Of a stretch of DNA of 64,000 bases, positions 54,596 to 64,000 are shown piece after piece (positions within the stretch are counted from its first letter, which is position 1; each line of letters begins with the position of its first letter). Source of the stretch: Bog-756 sp963828385 (lineage in GTDB: Bacteria > Actinomycetota > Acidimicrobiia > Acidimicrobiales > RAAP-2). Position numbers and translations under genes: made by a program. The DNA lies in the NCBI GenBank assembly GCA_963828385.1, contig CAWHEF010000002.1, forward strand, positions 2,170,001 to 2,234,000, in the 5' to 3' direction. The notes under the pieces are model-generated. The model saw only the letters and a list, made by a program, of their open reading frames with translations, ran no database searches and had not been told where the DNA came from.

Positions 54596-55774
54596 ACGGC
54601 TCGTTTGGGTGACGCACCTGCCGGTCGGGCCTCGCCCCCGGGGCGAGTAGCCGCGCCCTCGAGGACGTGGAGGAACTTCGACGCCTGGTCGTCCCAGGTG
54701 GCCGGATCCCCGACAAGAGGTCCGGGTCCAGGAGGTGGTGGCGGTCGAGACAGTGCCGCCGTGACCGCCTCCACGAACTGCTCCGATTCGGCGAGCACGA
54801 ACGGTGGGGCGAGCTCACGGAAGCCGGCCACGGGCGTCGACACGACGGGTCGACCGACGGCGAGGAACTCCCGAGCCTTGATCGGATCGAGACTCTCGGT
54901 GAACGGTGTCACGCGGTGCGGCACCATCAGCACGTCGGCGTGTTGCAGATAGGCGGCCATCTCGGAGTAGGGCCGACTGTTCAAGATGACGGCGCCGGCC
55001 TCCTCAAGGGCCTGGTCCGCGTACCGCGAAAGACTGTTCGGGCCGAGGAAGACGACCGACGCGACACCGGACAGGACAGAGCACAGGTGGAGGCACAGCT
55101 CGATGTCGAGCCGGCCATCGATGAGCGTCCCCTGATAGAGGACGACCCGTCCGGGCGGCAGGTCGCCTGGCCGGGTGGCGGGAGCACGCAGCTGCTCGAC
55201 GTCGACGCCGTTGGTGATCACGTGGACGGACCGTCGACGGCCGCGACTCTCGGCCAGTGTCGACGAGCAGACGACGACCTCGGTCGACTCGTCCACAAGG
55301 AGTGAGTCGTTCTGTCGTTGGCGGTCCATCTCATGGGGGGGCCCGCTCGTCAGGAGCCAATCGTCGGTCACGTCGTAGACGATCGGCCATCCGGTGTCGG
55401 CAGCGAAGCGGGCGTAGGTCGAGTCGTTGATCCACAGCAGCGGGTGCTCGAGCCCAAGCCACGCGGCTCGCGCTCAACGCTTGGTGGAACAGGGATCGAT
55501 CCCCACGCGGCCAGATCCGCCGCGGTAGCCACTTGCGGGGGTTCATCGTCCACAGACGACCGGTCGGACCGACGGGACGGAGCGGCGAGGACACTGGCCG
55601 ACGCCTCTGGCGCAGCGACCATGCGACGTCGATCGGCGGGCCGACGAACAAGAGCCGCATCGAGGGACGGAGGCGGAGGAGCCGGTCCGCCATGTGCTGG
55701 TTGCGACGCCAGACGTCGTCCCAGGACTCGAGCGAGAGGCAGATGACGTCGAGTGGTTGGGGATTCGATGTCAA
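54592..55774 (-). CDS. Glycosyltransferase, GT-B fold (one frameshift)
   Basis: A restored 393-residue GT4-like enzyme. N-terminal acceptor domain (PLDVICLSLESWDDVWRRNQ, LFVGPPIDVAWSL), then the donor-binding domain (GRVVLYQGTLIDGRLDIELC, EEAGAVILNSRPYSEMAAYL, VTPFTESLDPIKAREFLAVG). The SLDPIKAREFLA motif holds the donor-sugar Glu. One extra base near 55465-55475 breaks the frame. TTG start overlapping the flippase stop by four bases, so coupled to it. Confidence 0.85.
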
Positions 55775-57387
55775 CGCGGTCGAGCCTCCTGTCTGCGGTT
55801 CTTGATCCGCTTCCATACTGCACCTCGGATATCCGGATCGAACCGGGAGATGGTGACGAACAGGGTGAGCCATGCTGCGCAACAGACGACGGAGGCACTG
55901 ACGATCGCCATCAATCCGGTCTTTCCTATTCCGAGGTGCACGAAGATGAGGGCGACCGCGCTCGCGACAACGGCCACCGGGAGAACCGGAGCGAGGGCCG
56001 TCGCCATGTACCGGCGGAACGGCACCCCCAAGTACCGGCACACGAGGAGGGGCAGGACCGTGAAGTCGAGCACGAGCACAACCGGAATCGAACCGATCGC
56101 CGGTCCGATCGGTCCGAGCAGATAGGTGGCGACCACGCTCCCCGCCAGGTTGAACACCGCGCCGATGATGGCGAAGACGGCGAGCGGTCGATTGCGGCCG
56201 ACCCCGGTCAGGAAGAGGAAGCACTGGGTCCCCGGCAGCTGCAGCGCGTTCACCGCGCCGAGGGCGACGACGATTTCGTACGTCTTCGGCGGGACAGTCC
56301 CAAGCCAGAGCTGGAGTATGGGCTCGCCGAAGGCGATCAACGCAACGATGATGGGGACGGAGATGACGAGACAGATCATCACCGCCCGGAAGAAATACGT
56401 CGCTTGACGATCACGGTCCCCGACAACGTCGAAATGAGCATAGGTGGGGAGCAGCAGATTGGTGGCCTGAGTGCTCAAACTACGGGTGAAGTTCGACGTG
56501 TTGAGCGCGATGTTGTACGGGGCCACCTCGGCGATAGGGAGGATGAGCCCGATGATCAGTGCATCGATCTGAAACGAGACCACGCCTCCCAAGCCGACAA
56601 CAGCTTGTATCCCTCCGAAGTTCAGGAGCTGCCGCAGGAGCGAGCGCCGGAAGTGGCCCTGTCGGATCGACGTCTTCGAGATCCGGCCCATGATCGACGC
56701 GCTGATGGCCAGGGTGACCGCCATTCCGGCCGCCTGGACCACGGCCACCGCCACGAGGCCAGCGCCGGCAAAGAGTATCGCCACCTGGACCAAGGGAGCA
56801 GCAACGAGGGAGACCAGGGCGATCTGGGAGAGGCGGTCGTTCCTGCCCGAACCGTAGAGCACGGCGTTGGGCACGATATTCAAGAAGAAGAGAGCCGAGA
56901 AGGAGCCCAGAAGGATCAGTGTGCTTCCGGCCAACGAGGTGCTGATGTTCCCCAGGTGCAGGAAGTCCCCGACGAAGGGGGCGAGCGCAACGGTGATGAC
57001 GATGGCCGCCAGTGCCGAGCCTGCGAAAAAGAACCAGGCTGTCCGGATCAGGTCGGCCAAACCTTCCCGATCATCGACGGCCACCAGGCGGGCGATCCGT
57101 TGAACGGCCGCTGTCGCCACACCCACGTCGAGGAGCTGCAAATAGGTGATGAGGGCGAGAAGCGCCCCCCACAGCCCGAAGGCGGCGGGGCCCAGATGGT
57201 GCAACAGCGCCCGGGTGAGCACGAGGCTGGTGACGACACCGATGATGTAATTGGCGTACGAGTAGACGGCGTTGCGGATGAGCTGCAGCCCGCTTGCGTT
57301 CGCCGACTCTGGCGCGGGTGCGACCGGAGCAGTGCGGGCGGATTCTCGGTCCTCCGAGCCTGAGCTCGGTGCCCCTTCGCTGTCCAC
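55771..57387 (-). CDS. Wzx-like polysaccharide flippase
   Basis: A protein of about 538 residues with about 14 hydrophobic spans in the MATE/Wzx pattern, starting with LIRNAVYSYANYIIGVVTSL. It should flip lipid-linked oligosaccharides made on undecaprenyl phosphate. The N-terminal 35 residues are polar and variable; I use the GTG at 57387, but the frame is open to 57465. The glycosyltransferase downstream overlaps it. Confidence 0.88.
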   Translation of the reverse strand: MDSEGAPSSGSEDRESARTAPVAPAPESANASGLQLIRNAVYSYANYIIGVVTSLVLTRALLHHLGPAAFGLWGALLALITYLQLLDVGVATAAVQRIARLVAVDDREGLADLIRTAWFFFAGSALAAIVITVALAPFVGDFLHLGNISTSLAGSTLILLGSFSALFFLNIVPNAVLYGSGRNDRLSQIALVSLVAAPLVQVAILFAGAGLVAVAVVQAAGMAVTLAISASIMGRISKTSIRQGHFRRSLLRQLLNFGGIQAVVGLGGVVSFQIDALIIGLILPIAEVAPYNIALNTSNFTRSLSTQATNLLLPTYAHFDVVGDRDRQATYFFRAVMICLVISVPIIVALIAFGEPILQLWLGTVPPKTYEIVVALGAVNALQLPGTQCFLFLTGVGRNRPLAVFAIIGAVFNLAGSVVATYLLGPIGPAIGSIPVVLVLDFTVLPLLVCRYLGVPFRRYMATALAPVLPVAVVASAVALIFVHLGIGKTGLMAIVSASVVCCAAWLTLFVTISRFDPDIRGAVWKRIKNRRQEARPR

Positions 57388-57508
57388 GGAAAACCCTACC
57401 CCGGCACCGCGAACGCCCCTTATGGCGAACCGCGCGCAACACCGACGGTGCGTCCCGACGACCATCCGTCGCGACCGCGCATCGCCGCCAAAGGACTAAC
57501 GTTCGATC

Positions 57509-57865
57509 GTGGCCGGAGACCCGGATCAGGATCACAATGCGGCCGGCAGGGACGACACTCCCCCCGAGATGGACGAGACCGGTCCCGACCCTCTTCGGTT
57601 CTCCAACTGGATGAAGCGCTCGGCCACCGGAGTGGTGTTGTCCGGGGTCGTCCGTGGACTGCAGCAGGCTCTGGAACCGAAGCGACAAGAGATCGGGTTC
57701 GTCGTCGAGGCGGACGAACCCGACGATCCTGAGGGACCCCTCACGCTACGGTTCGATCCGGACGACCCCACGGCGACGGTGGCCGTGGTGCGCGAGCAGG
57801 GAGCCGACCGGCGCAGAGCTCGAGACGGCCTCGAGGGCGCGCCCCGCCGGCTCGGTCACGACTGA
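57509..57865 (+). CDS. Hypothetical acidic protein
   Basis: A 118-residue protein rich in Asp, Glu and Arg, starting at GTG. A short helix (MKRSATGVVLSGVVRGLQQA) may bind a membrane or partner. It is convergent with lepA, nine bases apart. No family recognised. Confidence 0.6.
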   Translation: MAGDPDQDHNAAGRDDTPPEMDETGPDPLRFSNWMKRSATGVVLSGVVRGLQQALEPKRQEIGFVVEADEPDDPEGPLTLRFDPDDPTATVAVVREQGADRRRARDGLEGAPRRLGHD

Positions 57866-57874
57866 CCCATCGCC

Positions 57875-59746
<1,872 letters not shown>

Positions 59747-59930
59747 TCAGGTACTGACCAGGCTGCTATCCTTCAGTGCTTCAGGGACGGGTCGGTAGCG
59801 CTCGTCACGGCATCGGCCACGGGCGATCGACCGGGGTCGTGACACCCACCGGATGCCCTGCGCCCGTACCCCGGGCGCCAGCGTGCCGCCCACAGCCCCA
59901 GAATCTCACCAGACCAGAGAAGGACTCGCA

Positions 59931-60191
59931 GTGGCCAACATCAAGAGCCAGATCAAGCGGAACCGCCAGAACCAGAAGCGTCACGATCGGAACAAGGCAG
60001 TGCGGTCGGAGATGCGGACCCGCACCAAGCGTGCCATCGCCGCCATCGACGAGGGAGCTGACCCGAGCGACGAGACGGTACGGCTCGCCATCAAGCGGAT
60101 CGACAAGGCTGCCGCAAAGGGAGTCATCCACAAGAACCAGGCCGCCAATCGCAAGGCCAGGCTCATGAAGCGGGCGGCGGCCACCGACTGA
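59931..60191 (+). CDS. rpsT: 30S ribosomal protein S20
   Basis: An 86-residue basic protein (ANIKSQIKRNRQNQKRHDRN; VIHKNQAANRKARLMKRA) that binds 16S rRNA at the base of the 30S body. GTG start, with AAGGA seven bases upstream. Confidence 0.97.
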   Translation: MANIKSQIKRNRQNQKRHDRNKAVRSEMRTRTKRAIAAIDEGADPSDETVRLAIKRIDKAAAKGVIHKNQAANRKARLMKRAAATD

Positions 60192-60245
60192 GGACGAAAG
60201 TCGACGGTCTCATCGACAGGCAACCGGTCCACCCGGTCGACCCCC

Positions 60246-61586
60246 TCACGACTTGTAGTACCGATAGGGCTGGTCGCATCGGTACCCGTGGGCGGAACTG
60301 CTCACGGCGGGGTCGTCGAGCCGCACGAACGTCCCGTGCTCGATGCGGGCGATGATGTAGCAGTTCGTCGGGATCTTCTTCGCCGGGTTCGCAGGCCCGA
60401 CGATGTACCCGCCCGAGAACGTCGTGATCGTGCGCAGTTGCTGCAGAACCGACCCCCGACTCGGGTCCGGTCCCGCCTGTTGCAGGGCCTGGGCGAACAG
60501 CTCGGCCGACGTCCAACCGAACAGCGTGTAGAGGTCGGCTTGGAACCCCGGTGACGCCTTCTGGACCCAGGTCTGGAACGTCTGCACCGAAGGAAGCTTG
60601 GTGGCGTCCTCACCCAGGAAGAGCGAGGTCCCCTGGTTCAGGTAGGCGCCGTCGATCGCAGATGCCCCGCCCGCCTTGGGCACGAGGGCTTTGCTGTAGG
60701 TCGATCCCCCGAGCACGACCACGGGGTGGAAGTCCTGCTGGTTGAGGGCGGTGATGACCGCTCCGGCGTAGTTGTAGGGCATCTGCTCCAAAAAGAGGAT
60801 CTTCACACCGGCGTTGCGCATGGCGATGACGTTCTGGCTGAACTGGGTCTGGGTGATGTCGAAGGTGGGGTCGTAGACGACGTTGTAGCCGATGCTCTGC
60901 ATCGCCTGCTTCTCTCCGGACCAGGCGAATTCGGCCGCTGGCTGGTCGGCGATGAGCGCCCCCGCATGGCTGATCTCGGAAGGGAACTTGTTCTTGAAGT
61001 ACACGAGCGGTCCGAGCTGCCAGCCGTGGGCCAGCGGATCCGGACTGAACGAATTTGGCAGCGAACCGGCCGCCAGGTTCAACGAAACGGTGACGTTCGG
61101 GACCTTTGGGTTGGCGGCAAGCACCGTCTCTCCATAGTTGTCCTGCAGGGAGAAGCCGCCAACCAGGGCAAAGTCGCTCTGTACGGCCTGCTGCGTCTCC
61201 TGTTTGTTGGGTTGTCCCGAGTACATGTCGTTGTAGCTGTCGACCTCGAGCTTCCGTCCGTTGACGCCGCCATGCGAGTTGACGTAGTCGGCATATGCCT
61301 GGGTGCCGACGTACGCCCCCTTGAACAGGCTGAATTGGAGAGTCGAGACGTTGCCGATGCGCACGCTGGAAGAGGTGATGCCCGTGTGGTCGCTGAAGGC
61401 CGACTTCGGTATGGGCGCGGTGCGGGACGTCCCCGACGAACCTTGAGCCGAAGCGGACCCCGACGTGGTCGACGAGCTCGTCGACGAGCACGATGCGAGC
61501 GATACGGCCAGGACCGCGGCGAGGATGACGGCCACGCGGCTCGCCCTCCTCGGATGGGATCCTCCTCCGATGCCGCTGACGTCCAT
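60246..61586 (-). CDS. Branched-chain amino acid-type ABC substrate-binding lipoprotein
   Basis: A 446-residue periplasmic-binding-protein type I lipoprotein: signal peptide with LASC lipobox, a Ser/Thr linker, then the two-lobed domain (GAYVGTQAYADYVNSHGGVN; YNYAGAVITALNQQDFHPVV). The family binds Leu/Ile/Val, amides or aromatic acids. No permease or ATPase is adjacent, so the partner transporter is elsewhere or it acts as a sensor. Confidence 0.88.
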   Translation of the reverse strand: MDVSGIGGGSHPRRASRVAVILAAVLAVSLASCSSTSSSTTSGSASAQGSSGTSRTAPIPKSAFSDHTGITSSSVRIGNVSTLQFSLFKGAYVGTQAYADYVNSHGGVNGRKLEVDSYNDMYSGQPNKQETQQAVQSDFALVGGFSLQDNYGETVLAANPKVPNVTVSLNLAAGSLPNSFSPDPLAHGWQLGPLVYFKNKFPSEISHAGALIADQPAAEFAWSGEKQAMQSIGYNVVYDPTFDITQTQFSQNVIAMRNAGVKILFLEQMPYNYAGAVITALNQQDFHPVVVLGGSTYSKALVPKAGGASAIDGAYLNQGTSLFLGEDATKLPSVQTFQTWVQKASPGFQADLYTLFGWTSAELFAQALQQAGPDPSRGSVLQQLRTITTFSGGYIVGPANPAKKIPTNCYIIARIEHGTFVRLDDPAVSSSAHGYRCDQPYRYYKS

Positions 61587-61786
61587 GGCGGCTCCTCCCG
61601 AACATGAGCCATCGGATCGCCGGCCGAGCCGACGGCTGCGCGACTCGTCGCGGCAAGCACTCTAGAGAATTGCCGTGGCTCCCGCTCGCTTGACCGGCAC
61701 CGGTCGAGCACAACCGTCCGCCGGAGGACGCGATGCGTGAGCTGTTCTCGAGCGTCGCCGTTCGCAGGCCCCACCCGCCACCGGTG

Positions 61787-62938
61787 CTACCCGTCGGCCA
61801 CGTCGTCGTCCAAGTCTTCGGATGCTTTGCCTCCCAGTTCGAGGAGCAGTCGGTGCAACCGGCACGCCGTTGTGTCCCACGACAGGCGTTCAGCACAGGC
61901 CCGGTTGACGAGCCGGGACCGCTGGCGCCGGTCGTCGTCCGACCACGCCGACCGGAGCGCCGATGCCAACGAGCGGGGATCGGGCTCCGTCCACACGACC
62001 CCGGCCCCGCTGGTCACCTCGGCCACCGCCGGAGCCGGCGTCGAGACGAGCAGCGCTCCACACGCCATCGCCTCGAGCGGTTGCAGTCCGAATCCCTCGT
62101 CGGGTGACGCATGGACGCTCGCTACGGTGCCGCCGTAGAGCTCGCGCAATTCTGCGTCGCTGACCTCACCCCGGAAGGTCACGGCGTCCTCGCATCCTGC
62201 CAGCACGGCGAGCCGCCGGAGCTCGTCGAGACGACCACCGATCCGGCCGGCGATGGTGAGGGTGACCGCGTCCTGTGTCATGGCTCGAAACCGGCCGAAG
62301 CCCGAGATGATCAGGTCGGTGCGGTCGCGGGGGTCCTTCGAGGCCAGATGGAAGAAGTACGGCTCGCCTGCCGGGGGCGTGGTCGGGCACCGGAAGACCT
62401 CCAAGTCCACGCCGAGGGGCACGACGGTCACGTCGTCCTCGTCGACCCCGTGGTTGGCCACGAGGTCCATCGCCGTCGACCTTGTCGACACGACCACCCG
62501 GCTGCGACGCAGCGAACGGTTCATGACCGTTCGGCTGTAGCGGCGGCGCATCAGCTCCCGACGGTCGGTCGTCGGCTCCCGAGCCCACCTGACCTCGGGG
62601 TCCTCGGGTACGTGCAGCACGAGCGGGATTCCCCACAGGGGACCGCATTCCTGGTGGCTGTAGGCCACTCCGGCGCCGATCCGGGCAGCCGCCGCTGGGA
62701 ACACCGCCTGCTCCCACACCGATTGCGGCACGCTCGGAGCGACCGTGATCCGATCCGGAGCGATCACACCGGTGAGCCGCGGGGCTCCGAGCCTCGTACA
62801 GGCGACGTGGTAGCGGGCGGGGGCGAGTGCCACCAGCCGCGGGGCGAGGGCGGTCAGCACCCGTGCCACACCCTTCTCGTTTCGACCGACCTGGCCGAGA
62901 TCGAGCAGGATCGGCGCCTGGTCTCGACGGCCGCTCAC
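61787..62938 (-). CDS. GT4-family glycosyltransferase
   Basis: A 383-residue GT-B enzyme: ILLDLGQVGRNEKGVARVL at the N-terminus, then FFHLASKDPRDRTDLIISGF, and the EX7E-type motif SPDEGFGLQPLEAMACGALL. It should transfer a sugar to a lipid-linked or surface acceptor. GTG start overlaps the upstream GT2 stop by four bases. Confidence 0.9.
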   Translation of the reverse strand: MSGRRDQAPILLDLGQVGRNEKGVARVLTALAPRLVALAPARYHVACTRLGAPRLTGVIAPDRITVAPSVPQSVWEQAVFPAAAARIGAGVAYSHQECGPLWGIPLVLHVPEDPEVRWAREPTTDRRELMRRRYSRTVMNRSLRRSRVVVSTRSTAMDLVANHGVDEDDVTVVPLGVDLEVFRCPTTPPAGEPYFFHLASKDPRDRTDLIISGFGRFRAMTQDAVTLTIAGRIGGRLDELRRLAVLAGCEDAVTFRGEVSDAELRELYGGTVASVHASPDEGFGLQPLEAMACGALLVSTPAPAVAEVTSGAGVVWTEPDPRSLASALRSAWSDDDRRQRSRLVNRACAERLSWDTTACRLHRLLLELGGKASEDLDDDVADG

Positions 62939-63978
62939 CGGTCGGCTCGCAGCGACGGGGGGTCGGATGCCCCCAGCACGGGGATCCGCGGCCGCGCCGG
63001 CGGCACCGCCCCCCGGCGCATCGCCAGGCGATCGGGCCCGGCGGCGTACGTCCGGGCACGCTCCCACGCATCGGACCTTCGATCGCCTTTCAGGGCGATC
63101 GCCCGCACCACCCCCCCGAGCACCATGGCCGACCGCGCCGCCGTCCAGCCCCACCGACCGAACCACTTGCGCAGGTAGCGCTCGGTGCCCGCATGGAACC
63201 GCAGGGCGCGCCGCGAGCCGTCGTCGTCGGTCGCCGCTCCGATGTGGAGGGCATGCACGTCCGGGCAGTACCCGACCGCCCATCCCCGCAGCGTGGCCCT
63301 GCGCTGCCAGTCGATCTCCTCGTCATAGAGAAAGAACCGCTCGTCGAACCCGCCGATGTCGAGGAGCGCCTTCCCCGAGACGAGGACGACCGACCCGATG
63401 ACGAAGTCCGACGCCGATCGCAGGCTTCCGGCCCCGAGTGCCTCGATCCACAAACCTGCCGGGGTCGGGAACGGCCAGACCACGCGATCGGCATGCCCGG
63501 TACCCGGAGCGCTCTGGGCCGGAGCGACACAGCAGAGGTCCGGGTGTTCGTCCAATTCGGAGGCGAGCCTGTGTATGACGCGTGGGTGCACCTCTGCGTC
63601 CGGATTGAGCAGGAGGACGTCGCAGGCGTCCAGCGGAACGCCGGCCAGCGCCGCGTTCACGCCGGCGCCGAAGCCGAGGTTCGTTCCCGGATCGACGTAC
63701 CGTGCGTAGTGCCGGTGCGCCGTTGCGGCGGTGGAGGAAGACGATCCATTGTCGACCACCGTCACCGGGAACTGCCGGTCGAGCTCGGTCAGGCAGCGAT
63801 CGAGATAGTCGTCGGAGCCGTAGGCGACGACGACCACCTCGATGCCCCGTGTCCGGTCACGAGGCAGAGCCGTATGGGAACTGTGGAGAACGCGCACGTG
63901 GTCGAGATCAGCTCCGAGCAGCACCGGAGGCCGCCGTCGCAGCGGACACATCAGGTCGGACCCACCCTCCTCGGCCAT
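62935..63978 (-). CDS. GT2-family (rhamnosyltransferase-like) glycosyltransferase
   Basis: A 347-residue GT-A enzyme. EVVVVAYGSDDYLDRCLTEL begins the Rossmann-like fold, NLGFGAGVNAAL and LLLNPDAEVH hold the DxD-like site, and FFLYDEEIDWQRRATLRGW is the WbbL/rhamnosyltransferase hallmark. It is coupled to the GT4 gene. The promoter lies at the window edge. Confidence 0.9.
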   Translation of the reverse strand: MAEEGGSDLMCPLRRRPPVLLGADLDHVRVLHSSHTALPRDRTRGIEVVVVAYGSDDYLDRCLTELDRQFPVTVVDNGSSSSTAATAHRHYARYVDPGTNLGFGAGVNAALAGVPLDACDVLLLNPDAEVHPRVIHRLASELDEHPDLCCVAPAQSAPGTGHADRVVWPFPTPAGLWIEALGAGSLRSASDFVIGSVVLVSGKALLDIGGFDERFFLYDEEIDWQRRATLRGWAVGYCPDVHALHIGAATDDDGSRRALRFHAGTERYLRKWFGRWGWTAARSAMVLGGVVRAIALKGDRRSDAWERARTYAAGPDRLAMRRGAVPPARPRIPVLGASDPPSLRADR

Positions 63979-64000
63979 AGAAGTGAATATAGTGCCGGGC

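Overview
The window is high-GC chromosomal DNA, very probably from an actinobacterium. The class Acidimicrobiia or a close relative is my best guess. Supporting signs are frequent GTG starts, 4-bp ATGA/GTGA gene overlaps, an HrcA/CIRCE heat-shock circuit, a BldD-type regulator, an F420/luciferase-type oxidoreductase, and the conserved order hrcA-dnaJ-rsmE ... phoH-ybeY-CNNM-era ... recO ... uppS ... glyS ... dnaG-rpoD. The taxon is inferred from gene order and protein character, not from an rRNA gene.

Left third (1-25 kb) is mostly accessory. It opens with a YtrA-type GntR regulator, an ABC ATPase and two near-duplicate permeases (the second cut by the window edge). A scar follows: a frameshifted glyoxalase, a truncated phosphate-permease tail and the C-terminal stub of a large serine recombinase, next to tRNA-Val. 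Then come a transglutaminase-like protein, Hsp20 with a perfect CIRCE operator, an inositol-phosphatase-family enzyme and a small catabolic-looking set (aldehyde dehydrogenase, unnamed lipid/terpenoid-type protein, NTF2-like protein, LLM oxidoreductase). From 14.3 to 20.5 kb lies the most distinctive locus: two divergent operons with an ECF sigma factor, four Asp23/Gls24 proteins (one with an N-terminal anti-sigma-like zinc motif), CsbD, a DUF2273-like protein, a DUF6286 protein, an AmaP-like anchor and a YtxH-like protein. This looks like a self-contained envelope-stress system.

Middle (25-50 kb) is core information processing, mostly on the minus strand: rpoD, dnaG, ppdK, glyS, hemW, recO, uppS, era, a CNNM-type membrane protein, ybeY, phoH, a HIT protein, an excisionase-like HTH protein, a bldD homologue with the c-di-GMP signature, rsmE, dnaJ and hrcA with its own CIRCE-like operator. 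A DinG-type helicase and a TauE/SafE permease are inserted on the plus strand.

Right end (50-64 kb) holds a DtxR/IdeR-type repressor, a methyltransferase, a tandem alpha/beta hydrolase, three glycosyltransferases and a Wzx-like flippase (cell-surface polysaccharide functions), interleaved with lepA, rpsT and a branched-chain-amino-acid-type binding lipoprotein.

At least thirteen single-base frameshifts occur, several in genes expected to be essential (glyS, dnaJ) and many in short G/C runs. In every full-length case the total gene length is exactly what an intact gene plus or minus those bases would give, so sequencing or assembly indels are more likely than decay for most of them.
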